Notes: a model not told the origin generated them from the sequence alone. DNA of 64,000 nt from CAIMWS01 sp964409245 (GCA_964409245.1 CAYPCQ010000025.1:1-64000), one strand, 5' to 3'; shown: positions 50,840 to 60,074, counted from the stretch's first letter. Numbers and translations: made by a program.

Positions 50840-52915
50840 CTACCTGGCCGGGACCTTCACAATGACCAGGGAGTGCGGCGGCAATTGGACCATGCCCCGG
50901 GCAAAATCCAGGTGCGTCCGCCCGGCTTGGACCCGGTCCGGGTGGCCGATGTCGTTGTAGGCTTCCGGGGAGTCACCCGCCAGGAGGACGGCCGGGAACC
51001 GGCCCTCCACCGGCGCCTCCTTCAACTTCACCACGCAGGCAGCCGCCTGGGTGGGGTGGCGGTTCACCAGGGCAATCGACCAGCAGGTGCGCGGCTCATC
51101 CACGGTGACCGCGGCGTCCACGAGCGGCAGCGTGCGGCTGCCAAAAACCATCAGGCCCGAATCCAACTCCATCCGGCCAGACCGGGGGCCCAGCTCATTG
51201 GCATACATCGCGAGGACATGAAAAGTGGTGCGCTTGACCAATCCCTTGGGGTGGACGTAGAGGGGGCCGCGGGTGTTCACAATGGGAGCGATGTTGGCCA
51301 TGGCGATGTCCTCGGCATGCCGCAGGCAGGCGTTCAGGAAGGAGGCCGAGAACAAGGCGTCCGCCATGGTGTATTGGGATGGGATGGCGTTCTTTTCGCG
51401 GTTCCGGACCAGCTTGGCGGCCTCGGCATCCCGGCTATCCACTGGCGCCTTGCGTGGGAATCCCGGGTGGTGCCAGCCGCGGAGATTCCATTCGTCAAAG
51501 GCGATTTTGATGCGGCCCCGGAAGCCGGCCTCGTCCAGCAGTTCGATCACCCGCGTAATGGTCCGCTCCGGCCCCTCGGAGGCCTGGATGCAGGAGAGGT
51601 AATCGGGCATGATATTGTCCGCCCAGCAGGGCAGCCAATATTCATGAATGGCCACGCAGTCGAGCAGCGGCCCGGCGGTCTTGAGCAGCGGCAGCGTCCA
51701 GCCGCGGTCCGCGGTGGCGGCGGCCAGGAGCTTCAGGCCGGGGCTGGCCGCCCGCATCAGTTCGGCGGAGCGGCGGACCAGCGGCCCCCACTCCCGGGGT
51801 GTCCGGGCGCCGATCTCATGGCCGCCCCAGTTTTCGTTGCCGATGCTCCAGTAGCGGACATTCAACGGCTCGCGCCGCTCCCCTGCCGGAGTTCGGACCC
51901 CGGGGGCATTGCAGTAGGCCACCCAATCGCGCATCTCCTCGGGGGTGCCATTGCCCGCATTGGAGCAGATATACGGTTCGCAGCCCACCAGCCGGCACCA
52001 GGCGACGAATTCATCCGTGCCGAAGGTGTTGGGATCTTCCACGCCCCAGACCGGGTCGGCCACCGGCTTGCGGTTGGTCCCCACGCCATTGGTCCAGTGG
52101 TAGCCGCTGGCAAAGCAGCCGCCGGGCCAGCGCACGATGGAGAGCTTCAGCTCCTTCATGGCCGCAATGACATCCTTGCGGAAGCCCTGGGCGTCCGCCA
52201 GCGGCGAGCCCGGCTCAAACAACCCGCCGTAGATTTGATCGTGGAAATGCTCGATGAAACCGCCAAACAGCATCGGGCTATAGGGACGCGAGGGCGCATC
52301 GGTATCGATGGTGAGGATGGCCCCCGGCGCCCCCTCCGCCGGGCTGGCCACCGGTTCCAGCGCGAGATCGTCGTACCAGGCCTGCCCGGTGGAGGATCCC
52401 CAGCCCCCGAACAGGCAATTGATCTCCAAGGTGGCCGCCTCCCCGGTCCAGAAGATGGTGGACACCTGGGTCCAATCCCGGGTGCCGGTCACCGCCCGGG
52501 TCCGGACCTGCTGCAGATTCTGGATATTGAGCAGGGCGCCCACCGCGCCCCGGAGATCCCGGGTCTTGATCCAGCCGGAGAGCCGGTAAACGGTGTTGGT
52601 CCGCACCGGGACGGTGGCGGTCCAGGCCGCATCGGAACCTTTTTCGGAGCGGATGGTTGCGCACTGGGAACCGGAGTGCCCGGGGGCCGCGAGATCCCAG
52701 CGGCAGTTGCCTTGCCCCTGCCAGGATCTGGAGTTCCAACCGGGCACGCGGCCGGCCGCCACCTCCTCGAAGGAAGGATTCGGCAGCAGGTTGGTATTCC
52801 CAACCGCGGCGGGAGCCTGGGAGGGCGGGAGCACGATCACCGTCGGGGGGGCCACCTCCGCCGCCAGCAGCGAAGGAATGATCACGAATAGCGGAGCGAT
52901 ATGTTTCAGGTTCAT
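50840..52915 (-). CDS. GH51 alpha-L-arabinofuranosidase, secreted, with N-terminal CBM
   Basis: The start at 52915 (MNLKHIAPLFVIIPSLLAAE) gives a signal peptide; the longer frame is unlikely. The 691-residue enzyme has an N-terminal carbohydrate-binding jelly-roll (about 40-195: NLLPNPSFEEVAAGRVPGWNS, YRLSGWIKTRDLRG, WYDDLALEPV). GH51 motifs follow: PMLFGGFIEHFHDQIYGGL, IVRWPGGCFASGYHW, WSIGNENWGG with the acid/base Glu (about 360), and IKIAFDEWNL with the nucleophile Glu (about 472). It removes arabinose from plant polysaccharides. No other GH genes are adjacent on this strand. Confidence 0.92.
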   Translation of the reverse strand: MNLKHIAPLFVIIPSLLAAEVAPPTVIVLPPSQAPAAVGNTNLLPNPSFEEVAAGRVPGWNSRSWQGQGNCRWDLAAPGHSGSQCATIRSEKGSDAAWTATVPVRTNTVYRLSGWIKTRDLRGAVGALLNIQNLQQVRTRAVTGTRDWTQVSTIFWTGEAATLEINCLFGGWGSSTGQAWYDDLALEPVASPAEGAPGAILTIDTDAPSRPYSPMLFGGFIEHFHDQIYGGLFEPGSPLADAQGFRKDVIAAMKELKLSIVRWPGGCFASGYHWTNGVGTNRKPVADPVWGVEDPNTFGTDEFVAWCRLVGCEPYICSNAGNGTPEEMRDWVAYCNAPGVRTPAGERREPLNVRYWSIGNENWGGHEIGARTPREWGPLVRRSAELMRAASPGLKLLAAATADRGWTLPLLKTAGPLLDCVAIHEYWLPCWADNIMPDYLSCIQASEGPERTITRVIELLDEAGFRGRIKIAFDEWNLRGWHHPGFPRKAPVDSRDAEAAKLVRNREKNAIPSQYTMADALFSASFLNACLRHAEDIAMANIAPIVNTRGPLYVHPKGLVKRTTFHVLAMYANELGPRSGRMELDSGLMVFGSRTLPLVDAAVTVDEPRTCWSIALVNRHPTQAAACVVKLKEAPVEGRFPAVLLAGDSPEAYNDIGHPDRVQAGRTHLDFARGMVQLPPHSLVIVKVPAR

Positions 52916-53227
52916 AACCAGTTTCACCAGCGTCTCAAAACCGTTTTCGGCAATTCGTTTTAACGTGTTCAGATAATGTGCGCAGTCTGGCTGGCTGGAT
53001 CTTTTTGCGCAAGACATTCGGCGCCGGACGGCGCCGGACGGAGGTTAGCTGTCCGCAAGGTTGAAGCGGCCCTGGGCTGGATCAGAGGTTTATGGCTAAA
53101 ACAGCCGAGTCCGGTATTGCCCGCAGAAGGCGGAAGGATTGGTTTCCCCCTGCTTTCAGCGCCAGCACAACGCAGGCGGAACCGGAGTTCCCGGTCCCGC
53201 CTGTGCCTCTGGAGGATTTCCTGCCTG

Positions 53228-54241
53228 CTATTCCTTGATGCGTTTATTGGTGAATTTGGGGCCATCGGGCTTGATTTCGCCGCCCTCGGTGGTTTGGGTG
53301 CCCTGGCTGACAAAGGTATCCTGGTCGAGCCACTGGTCCCGCCAAACGCTGGTCTTATACTTCCCCCGGCCAGTGAAGCCCGATTCCTGCCATACAACTT
53401 CATCACCGCCTTTGGTCAGGATGGATTCGGAGAACCCGCCATCACCATATAAATCCAGGGTGGCGATGGCATCATACTCTGAACGCCAATAGGTGACCCC
53501 CACCCACCCGGCCGGTTGCAGGACGGAGTCCACGCTATTGGACATGGTGGCCAAAGTGGCCGTGCCCCCGGCGGCCACCGCCACGCTGGTTACCGCTTTC
53601 ATGGCTTTGCCATTCTCGATCCACTCCACGTTCCATTGGCCGAGGTATCTTTCCATCGGCTTCAGGTTATCGCGCAAAACCGGCTTTTCCTCAGGCGGGA
53701 AGGCCTGGTTTTTCACCCGCTGGATGATGACCCGCTGGGAATCCGGTTTGGCGACTCCGTTGGTGCTGGCCAGAGTTGCCTGCCAGACAAAGGTATCGTT
53801 GTCCTTCCATTCATCGATCCCCACGTTCGCGCCCAACTGGCCCTTGTCATCCCAGCCCAGCCAAAGGCCCGATAAATTCTCGCCATACCTGGTCTGAATC
53901 CCGCAAGCATGACCGCCATCCGTTCCGCATCCCCACCCCATGACGGTTTTCGTCCGGGGATGCCAATAATTGAAGCCGATCGATGAACTGACGGTTTTGT
54001 CCCCGTTGAACAGCCTTTCCTTGAAAATTATGGTTTTTCCGCCCAGCCCGATCTCGCTGGAAATATATCCGTTCATCCATTGGCCGTTGGTTTCATTTTT
54101 CCACTTGTAGGCCCACTGGCCCAGGTATTTGGTGAAGAATTTGAGGTTATCATCCAGCGCCGGGGGATCGGCGGCGGGAAGTTGCAGATTGGCGCCCGCC
54201 AGGGCGAGGCCCAAGAAGGCCAGACAGTGCAGGTTTGTCAT
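53228..54241 (-). CDS. Secreted two-repeat beta protein (tandem paralogue A)
   Basis: The 337-residue product has a signal peptide (LAFLGLALAGANLQLPAA) and two ~140-residue repeats that begin NLKFFTKYLGQWAYKWKNET and NLKPMERYLGQWNVEWIENG. Each repeat resembles a small DUF1579-like lipocalin fold (for example GFNYWHPRTKTVMGWGCGTDGG and GVTYWRSEYDAIATLDLYGDGG). Function unknown, probably ligand or lipid binding. Its neighbour at 54298-55311 is the same length and nearly identical in the signal peptide and in the promoter-proximal 60 bases, so a recent tandem duplication is evident. Confidence 0.68.
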   Translation of the reverse strand: MTNLHCLAFLGLALAGANLQLPAADPPALDDNLKFFTKYLGQWAYKWKNETNGQWMNGYISSEIGLGGKTIIFKERLFNGDKTVSSSIGFNYWHPRTKTVMGWGCGTDGGHACGIQTRYGENLSGLWLGWDDKGQLGANVGIDEWKDNDTFVWQATLASTNGVAKPDSQRVIIQRVKNQAFPPEEKPVLRDNLKPMERYLGQWNVEWIENGKAMKAVTSVAVAAGGTATLATMSNSVDSVLQPAGWVGVTYWRSEYDAIATLDLYGDGGFSESILTKGGDEVVWQESGFTGRGKYKTSVWRDQWLDQDTFVSQGTQTTEGGEIKPDGPKFTNKRIKE

Positions 54242-54297
54242 AGTGTTCTTTCGGTTTGGGACTTCGGTTTTTTCTGAGCATGCCCTGTCCGGAGCGC

Positions 54298-55311
54298 CTA
54301 CTCCTTGATGCGGGTTAATGTATATTTCGTGCCGTCCGGCTGGGCTTCGCCACCAACCACAAGCTGGAGGGATTGGGCGGTAAAGGTGTCTTTACCACTC
54401 CATTGGGTCCGTGTTATGCTGGTAGTGAGCTTGCCTTGAGGATCATAGCCAACGGTTTGCTCCAGCTGCTCCTCCCCGGTTTTGGCCACAAGGGCTTCGG
54501 CGGCGCCGCCGTCCCCCAGGAAAGTGATGCTGGCGAGGGACTGGATCTCCGGCCGCCAATAGGTGACGCTGGCCAGCCAGGCCGGTTCATTGACCGCATC
54601 CAATGAGCTGTAGAGGGCGCCATAAATGGCGGCTCCACCGGCCTCGGCTTGCGCAATGTAAACCGCTTTCCCGGTATTCCCGTTTTCGGCCCATTCCACA
54701 TTCCATTTGCCCAGGTATTTTTCCATCGGCTTGAGGTGCTCCTGCAAAGGGGCCGGAGCTGACACGGAAATCCCCTTGTTTTGCAGCCGCTTCATGATCA
54801 ATTTCTGGCTGTCCGGCTTGGGAATCCCGTTGGTGACGTTGTGGGTTCCTTGCGTCACAAAAGTGTCGTCTTCCTTCCATTCATCCGTTCCCAGGCCGGC
54901 TGCCAACTCGCCTTTGGCATCAAAACCGCGCCAAAAAAAGGTGAAATCATCGCCACGCTTGGTCTGCAAGCCGGAGGCATAGCCACCATCCGATCCGCAA
55001 TTCCAAAACAGGAGGGATTTCATTCGCGGATGCCAATAAGTGAAACCGATCCAGGAAAGGGCGGTTTTATCGCCATCGAGCATTCTTTCCCGGTAAATGA
55101 TGATTTTTCCGCCCAGTCCGGGTTCGAGCAAAAACTCCCCTTTCATAAACTGGCCGTTGGTTTCATTTTTCCACTTGTAAGCCCACTGGCCCAGATACTT
55201 GGAAACATTTTTTAGATTATCATCCAGCGCCGGGGGATCGGCGGCGGGAAGTTGCAGATTAGCGCCCGCCAGGGCGAGGCCCAGGAGGGCCAGACGGTGC
55301 AGGTTTGTCAT
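54298..55311 (-). CDS. Secreted two-repeat beta protein (tandem paralogue B)
   Basis: The start at 55311 gives 337 residues, exactly the length of paralogue A. The signal peptide LALLGLALAGANLQLPAADP is almost identical, and the repeats NLKNVSKYLGQWAYKWKNET and HLKPMEKYLGKWNVEWAENG are close to those of A. The rest has diverged (GFTYWHPRMKSLLFWNCGSDGG). A 56-base gap separates the genes. It is divergent from the larA-like gene across about 247 bases. The unusually similar starts favour unequal duplication followed by divergence. Confidence 0.7.
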   Translation of the reverse strand: MTNLHRLALLGLALAGANLQLPAADPPALDDNLKNVSKYLGQWAYKWKNETNGQFMKGEFLLEPGLGGKIIIYRERMLDGDKTALSWIGFTYWHPRMKSLLFWNCGSDGGYASGLQTKRGDDFTFFWRGFDAKGELAAGLGTDEWKEDDTFVTQGTHNVTNGIPKPDSQKLIMKRLQNKGISVSAPAPLQEHLKPMEKYLGKWNVEWAENGNTGKAVYIAQAEAGGAAIYGALYSSLDAVNEPAWLASVTYWRPEIQSLASITFLGDGGAAEALVAKTGEEQLEQTVGYDPQGKLTTSITRTQWSGKDTFTAQSLQLVVGGEAQPDGTKYTLTRIKE

Positions 55312-55558
55312 AGGGTTCTTTCGGTTTGGGATTTCGGTTTTTTCAGGAACGGGCAGGGCAAATGTGCTGGCCCATCCATGCCGGACAGAGTAAGCCAGGG
55401 CAAGCCGGTTGGCAAACGGCTCAACTGCGTATTTTCTGCGTACCAAGGCGCCGGCCGGGAAAAAGCTGCCGCTGGCATAGCCGGCGGGTGCAGGTTTGAC
55501 CGGCGGGGAAATCCATGGTTTGCTGGAGCCATAAACGAGACACGACACGCACAAACCC

Positions 55559-56830
55559 ATGAATGTAAACCTGGCCTACGGCGAGGGCTGGCTGCCCATA
55601 GAAGTCCCCGGGGAGCGGACGACGGTGATCGAGCCGAACCATTGGCCCGGCTTGGGGGATGAGCAATCTGCCGTCCGGGAAGCGTTGGAACATCCCCTCG
55701 GCTGCCGGCCGCTGCGGGAATGGCTCCGGCCTGATAGCCGGGTCTGCGTGGTCTTCACCGATATCACGCGGGCGACCCCCAACCACCGCCTGATCCCCTG
55801 GCTCCTGGAATATCTGAAGGATATCCCGCGGGAGCGGATCACCCTGCTCAACGGCCTGGGCACGCACCGGCCCAACACGCCGGCGGAGCTGGAGAAAATG
55901 CTCACGCCGGAGGTGGCGCGTGGCTGGCGGGTGCTGAACCACGAGCCGGAAAATCCCGCGGCCCTGGTGAATGTCGGACGCACCCGGGAGGGCGCCCCCA
56001 TCCTGCTCAACCGCCACCTGGTGGAGGCCGGGGTGCGGATTCTCACGGGCTTCATCGAACCCCATTTCTTCGCCGGGTTCAGCGGCGGCCCCAAAGCCAT
56101 CCTGCCGGGGGTGGCCGGGCTCCAGACGGTGATGCATAACCACGGGGCCGGGCACATCAGCCATCCCAACGCAGCGTTCGGAGTCACCGCAGGCAACCCG
56201 CTCTGGGAGGAGATGCGGGACGGAGCGCTGCTGGCGGGGGAGAGCTTCCTGCTCAACGTGACCCTGAATTCGCGGAAGGAGATCACCGGGGTGTTCGCCG
56301 GGGAGCTGCTGGCCGCGCACCGGGCCGGGACCGATTTTGTGCGGCGGTCGGCCATGCAGGCGGTGCCGGAGCCATTCGACATTGTGGTGACCACCAACAG
56401 CGGCTACCCGCTGGACTTGAACCTGTATCAAGGGGTCAAGGGCATGAGCGCCGCCGCGCGGGTGGTCAAGCCAGGGGGCACGATTATTCTGGCGGCGGAA
56501 TGCCGGGAGGGATTGCCCGCCGGCAGCCACTACGAGCGTTTGCTGCGCTCCGTGAGCAGCCCTCAGGAATTCCTGGAGCGGGTGAAAAACGGGCTCCGGG
56601 CGCCCGACCTGTGGCAAATCCAGATCCAGGCGCAAATCCAGTGCCAGGCCATGGTGCTGGTCAAAAGCTCGCTGCCGGACGATTCCGTGCGGGCCGCGCT
56701 GCTGGAGCCGTGCCACGATATCAGCGGGGAAATCTCCCGCCGGCTGGACCGCCTGGGCCCGGCCGCCCGGGTGGCCGTGCTGCCGCAAGGCCCCCTGACC
56801 ATCCCATACCTGCAAAATGGGAAATCCTGA
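55559..56830 (+). CDS. larA: Nickel-dependent lactate racemase-like protein (LarA)
   Basis: The 423-residue protein matches LarA: VCVVFTDITRATPNHRLIP, GLGTHRPNTPAEL, GFIEPHFFAGFSGGPKAILPGVAG (with the Lys that binds the NPN cofactor and the His, about 168-180), MHNHGAGHISHPNAAFGV and the later TTNSGYPLDLNLYQGVKGMSAA. LarA family members racemise or epimerise 2-hydroxyacids using a nickel-pincer nucleotide made by LarB, LarC and LarE; none of these is present in the window. It overlaps the next gene by 14 bases. The upstream leader is A/C-rich without Shine-Dalgarno. Confidence 0.88.
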   Translation: MNVNLAYGEGWLPIEVPGERTTVIEPNHWPGLGDEQSAVREALEHPLGCRPLREWLRPDSRVCVVFTDITRATPNHRLIPWLLEYLKDIPRERITLLNGLGTHRPNTPAELEKMLTPEVARGWRVLNHEPENPAALVNVGRTREGAPILLNRHLVEAGVRILTGFIEPHFFAGFSGGPKAILPGVAGLQTVMHNHGAGHISHPNAAFGVTAGNPLWEEMRDGALLAGESFLLNVTLNSRKEITGVFAGELLAAHRAGTDFVRRSAMQAVPEPFDIVVTTNSGYPLDLNLYQGVKGMSAAARVVKPGGTIILAAECREGLPAGSHYERLLRSVSSPQEFLERVKNGLRAPDLWQIQIQAQIQCQAMVLVKSSLPDDSVRAALLEPCHDISGEISRRLDRLGPAARVAVLPQGPLTIPYLQNGKS

Positions 56831-57608
56831 GCCAGGCTCCAGCGCCCTGGAGCGCCATTGCCGGGAGATCAACCGCTGCAACCAGCGGGGGGGCCGCATG
56901 CTCTCCATGGTGGACCTCCTGCAGGCCCGCACGCTGACGGAGGATCTGGCGGCTTACCTGGCCGCCGCTTTGCAGCTGGGCGCCTCCTTCATGGTGGGCG
57001 CCAGCCCGGGCGGAGCCGGCAAGACCACCGTCATGGGCGCCTTGCTGAATTTCGTGCCCGCAGCGGTGGAATTGCTCCCCGCCGATGGAATGGCCGCCAT
57101 CCAGCAGGGATTCCTTGAAAAACGGCGCGCCTGCCACCTCTGCCATGAGATCGGCCCCGGCAATTACTACGCCTATCTCTGGGGCAGTGAGCTGCGCGCT
57201 TATTTCCAGCTGAAGAGGCACGGACACATTCTGGCCACCAACCTCCATGCGGATACCTTGGAGGAAGCCCGTGCCCAGGTCTGCGGTGAAAACGGCGTGC
57301 CCGAGGCGGATTTTGCGGGGATGAACCTGGTCCTGTTCCTGCACACTGCCGGTTGGGCCGGCCCCAGGACAGTGGTTCAAGCCTGGGATAGCCGGGGTGA
57401 TCAGCCCCACCGCCTCCTTTACCAGCAAGGAAGGCTCCATCTCGAGGCCTCCCAACTGGTGGATTCAAGCCATTTTGAACGTGGCCAAACCATGATCCGG
57501 CAACTGGTTCAAAGCCGCGCCCGCACCATCGAGGAGGTCCGGAAAGCGGTGGTTGCCCCATCCCCATCCGCCCTGGAAGAGCGGCCGGGTGGATCCGGAG
57601 GCAAATAG
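56817..57608 (+). CDS. P-loop ATPase resembling PilT/VirB11
   Basis: The 263-residue product has a P-loop GASPGGAGKTTVMGALL at about 61-77 and an acidic-box-like stretch near HEIGPGNYYAYLWGSELRAYF. The His-box GHILATNLHADTLEEA and a C-terminal helical region resemble secretion/pilus ATPases of the PilT/CpaF/VirB11 group, but the fold is shorter and the two N-terminal domains are reduced. Its start overlaps the larA-like gene by 14 bases, so translation is probably coupled. The actual role beside LarA is unknown; cofactor loading or maturation is a speculation. A start at Met28 (MLSMVDLL) is possible. Confidence 0.7.
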   Translation: MGNPEPGSSALERHCREINRCNQRGGRMLSMVDLLQARTLTEDLAAYLAAALQLGASFMVGASPGGAGKTTVMGALLNFVPAAVELLPADGMAAIQQGFLEKRRACHLCHEIGPGNYYAYLWGSELRAYFQLKRHGHILATNLHADTLEEARAQVCGENGVPEADFAGMNLVLFLHTAGWAGPRTVVQAWDSRGDQPHRLLYQQGRLHLEASQLVDSSHFERGQTMIRQLVQSRARTIEEVRKAVVAPSPSALEERPGGSGGK

Positions 57609-57758
57609 GGCCAAAGTCGGGCCGCCGAGGCCAGGAGTTTTTGGCTGGGAACCGATTCGCCAGGGACATTTGACCCTATCGTTAGGGAGTTAAAATCCTC
57701 ATCCAGGCGCATTATTGGCTGGTAAAAATCCCCCGCACAGGATGCAATAGGCGGACGC

Positions 57759-59150
57759 ATGGCCAGCTTGAGCCAGCATAACAAACGCATACTCGTTGTT
57801 GACGACGACGAAACGATTCGCCGGGTGTTGGACTACAACCTGCTCCGGTTTGGTTTTGAGCCGGTGCTCGCCTGCGACGGCAAGCAGGCCATCACCCTCG
57901 CGCACAATGGTTTTAGCTGCGCACTGGTGGATCTCCGCATGCCTGAGATGGACGGCATGGAGGTGCTGAAGCATCTGAAACAGCATTTTCCCGACATGCC
58001 AGTAGTCATCATGTCGGCGGCGGGAGAGGTAAAAGACGCCGTGGCCGCCATGAAAGCCGGGGCGCTTGAATACATCACCAAACCCATTGACCTGGATGAA
58101 TTGCTGGCCCTCATGGCCTCCGCCTCGCGGATGGGCCGCGCCCTGCTGGAAAACCGGCAGCTGCGGGAAACCGTGGCCCGGCCCGCGCCGGACAGCGATT
58201 TCGCCGGCGAATCCCCGGTGGCCAGGCAATTGCTCGAGACGGTGGCGCGCATCGCCCCGCTGGATTCGACGGTGCTGATCACGGGCGAAAGCGGCGTGGG
58301 CAAAGGCATGCTGGCGCGGATGATCCATCGCGCCAGCCGGCGCGCGGAGGGGCCGTTCATCACCACCAGCTGCCCCGCCCTGCCCCGCGAATTGCTGGAG
58401 TCGGAAATGTTCGGCCATGAAAAAGGGGCCTTCACCGGAGCGCAGCAGCGGCGCCTGGGGCGCATCGAAATGGCCGAGGGCGGCACCCTGTTCCTGGACG
58501 AAATCGGGGATCTGCCGCTGTTGCTGCAGCCCAAGCTGCTCAGCGTGCTGCAAGACCGCCAATACACCCGGCTCGGCGGCTCCGAAGCCCTGGCCTCGGA
58601 TGTCCGCCTCCTGGTGGCAACCAATGTGGACTTGCAGGAAAAAGTTGCCGCCCGGGAATTCCGCGAAGATCTCTACTACCGCCTCAATGTCATTCCCATC
58701 CATATCCCGCCCCTGCGTGAACGGCTGATCGATTTGCCTGCGCTGAGCCGCCAGATCCTGGGGCGCATCGCCCAGGCCCGCGCCAACGACCCCTTGGAAC
58801 TAAGCGCAGCGGCACTGGCCAGGATGGCGCGTTATTCGTGGCCGGGAAACGTGCGGGAACTGGAAAACATTCTGGAACGCGCCTCCGCGTTTTGTGATGG
58901 GCCCATCCTTGAGGAAAGCCACCTGCCGCTGGAACTGGCCAAGCGGGATCCCCTCGTCCCGGCGGAGGCGGTAACTCCAGCGCAATCGGCCATCCCCACC
59001 ATTGCCGGAATGACGCTGGAGGAAATGGAGAAGCTCGCCATTCAGCAGACGCTGGAGCTCTGCAAAGGCAATAAAGCTGCAGCCGCCCGGCAGCTCGGCA
59101 TCACGGAGAAAAGCATCTACAACAAAATGGCGCGTCTGGGGCTGCGTTGA
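57759..59150 (+). CDS. NtrC-family sigma-54 activator with receiver domain
   Basis: The 463-residue protein has a receiver domain (residues ~9-125; VDDDE pocket, phosphoacceptor Asp in ALVDLRMPEMDG, Thr/Ser in VVIMSAAG, Lys in YITKPIDL). A sigma-54 interaction AAA+ domain follows (about 145-370; Walker A GESGVGKGMLA, ESEMFGHEKGAFTGAQ with the essential GAFTGA loop, LFLDEIGDLPLLLQPKLL). A Fis-type HTH ends it (AARQLGITEKSIYNKMARLGL). No histidine kinase gene is next to it. It converges on a sugar transferase whose promoter matches the sigma-54 consensus. Confidence 0.92.
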   Translation: MASLSQHNKRILVVDDDETIRRVLDYNLLRFGFEPVLACDGKQAITLAHNGFSCALVDLRMPEMDGMEVLKHLKQHFPDMPVVIMSAAGEVKDAVAAMKAGALEYITKPIDLDELLALMASASRMGRALLENRQLRETVARPAPDSDFAGESPVARQLLETVARIAPLDSTVLITGESGVGKGMLARMIHRASRRAEGPFITTSCPALPRELLESEMFGHEKGAFTGAQQRRLGRIEMAEGGTLFLDEIGDLPLLLQPKLLSVLQDRQYTRLGGSEALASDVRLLVATNVDLQEKVAAREFREDLYYRLNVIPIHIPPLRERLIDLPALSRQILGRIAQARANDPLELSAAALARMARYSWPGNVRELENILERASAFCDGPILEESHLPLELAKRDPLVPAEAVTPAQSAIPTIAGMTLEEMEKLAIQQTLELCKGNKAAAARQLGITEKSIYNKMARLGLR

Positions 59151-59250
59151 TCGCTGGCTTCAGTCCGGCATCCCCGCCATGGGCAAATAATCCGCGAACC
59201 GGGTGGCGCGCTGCCTTTCGAGCATCCAAGCCCAGAGGCGCAGAGATCGG

Positions 59251-59985
59251 TTAATTCGAGGCGAGTTCTTTGGCTCGCGGCTGGGCTTGGGCTTGGGCCT
59301 GGCGGGATTCGCGCAGCTGTTCAGCCAGCACGGAGAAGGTCCGCAGCATGATGCTCAGATCCATCCACGGAGTCTTGTGCCGGGCGTAGTGGATATCCAG
59401 CGACATCATTTCGGAGAAGGTCGTCTTGTTTTTCCCGCTCACCTGCCACAGCCCAGTCAAACCCGGCAAGGTGTCAAACCGGGAGTGATAAACGGCGGGA
59501 TAACTTTCAAATTCATACCGGGTGCAGGGCCGCGGCCCCACCAGGCTCATGTCGCCCAATACCACGTTGATGATTTGCGGCAGTTCATCCAAGCCCATGG
59601 CCCGGATCACGGAAGCAAACGGAATCAGCCGGGAATCCCCTTTGGCATCCATTTTGGTCATGGGCACGTCTGATTTTATCAAATCCTTGAAATGATTCTG
59701 ATGCACTTGAGTATCGGCTCCGGTTTTCATGGTCCGGAACTTGTAGCACAAGAACCGTTGGCGGCGAAACCCAATCCGCTCCTGCCTGAAGAAGACCGGG
59801 CCGGGAGAAACCACTTTGATGAGGGCGGCGATCATCAACATCAAAGGCAACAGCGCGGGCAGCACCACTAAAACACAAGCCAGATCCAACGTGCGCTTCC
59901 AGGCTGGAACCTTGAGACCTGGTTGTTCAGCGGCAACCAGTGTCCCAGACTGTGGCCTAAAACTCGATGATACGAGGGCATTCAT
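59251..59985 (-). CDS. Exopolysaccharide undecaprenyl-phosphate sugar transferase
   Basis: The 244-residue protein has one TM hairpin (about 32-55) and the bacterial sugar-transferase motifs FFRQERIGFRRQRFLCYKFRTM, MGLDELPQIINVVLGDMSLVGPRP and LPGLTGLWQVSGKNKTTFSEM. It lacks the N-terminal multi-TM region of WbaP/CpsE-type enzymes, as in small PglC-type or EpsL proteins. It starts polysaccharide synthesis by transferring a sugar phosphate to the lipid carrier. A sigma-54-type promoter lies 74-89 bases upstream, and an NtrC activator gene converges on it. Confidence 0.92.
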   Translation of the reverse strand: MNALVSSSFRPQSGTLVAAEQPGLKVPAWKRTLDLACVLVVLPALLPLMLMIAALIKVVSPGPVFFRQERIGFRRQRFLCYKFRTMKTGADTQVHQNHFKDLIKSDVPMTKMDAKGDSRLIPFASVIRAMGLDELPQIINVVLGDMSLVGPRPCTRYEFESYPAVYHSRFDTLPGLTGLWQVSGKNKTTFSEMMSLDIHYARHKTPWMDLSIMLRTFSVLAEQLRESRQAQAQAQPRAKELASN

Positions 59986-60058
59986 GTTGGTTGTCTATTT
60001 TTCGATTCCAGTTACGCCGATAGGATCCGCCATCGGGCGAACCTGTGGGAAGTTGCTA

Positions 60059-60074
60059 TGCATTCGACGTGCCA
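60059..60074 (-). promoter_or_regulatory. Sigma-54 promoter of the sugar transferase
   Basis: On the minus strand TGGCACGTCGAATGCA matches the -24/-12 consensus TGGCACG-N4-TTGCA at all but one base, with GG and GC in correct 10-base spacing. Transcription would start near 60047, giving a leader of about 60 bases. Confidence 0.78.

Noticed and set aside
50705..52891. 728-codon plus-strand ORF opposite the arabinofuranosidase
   Set aside because: Antisense to GH51 with all catalytic motifs on the minus strand.
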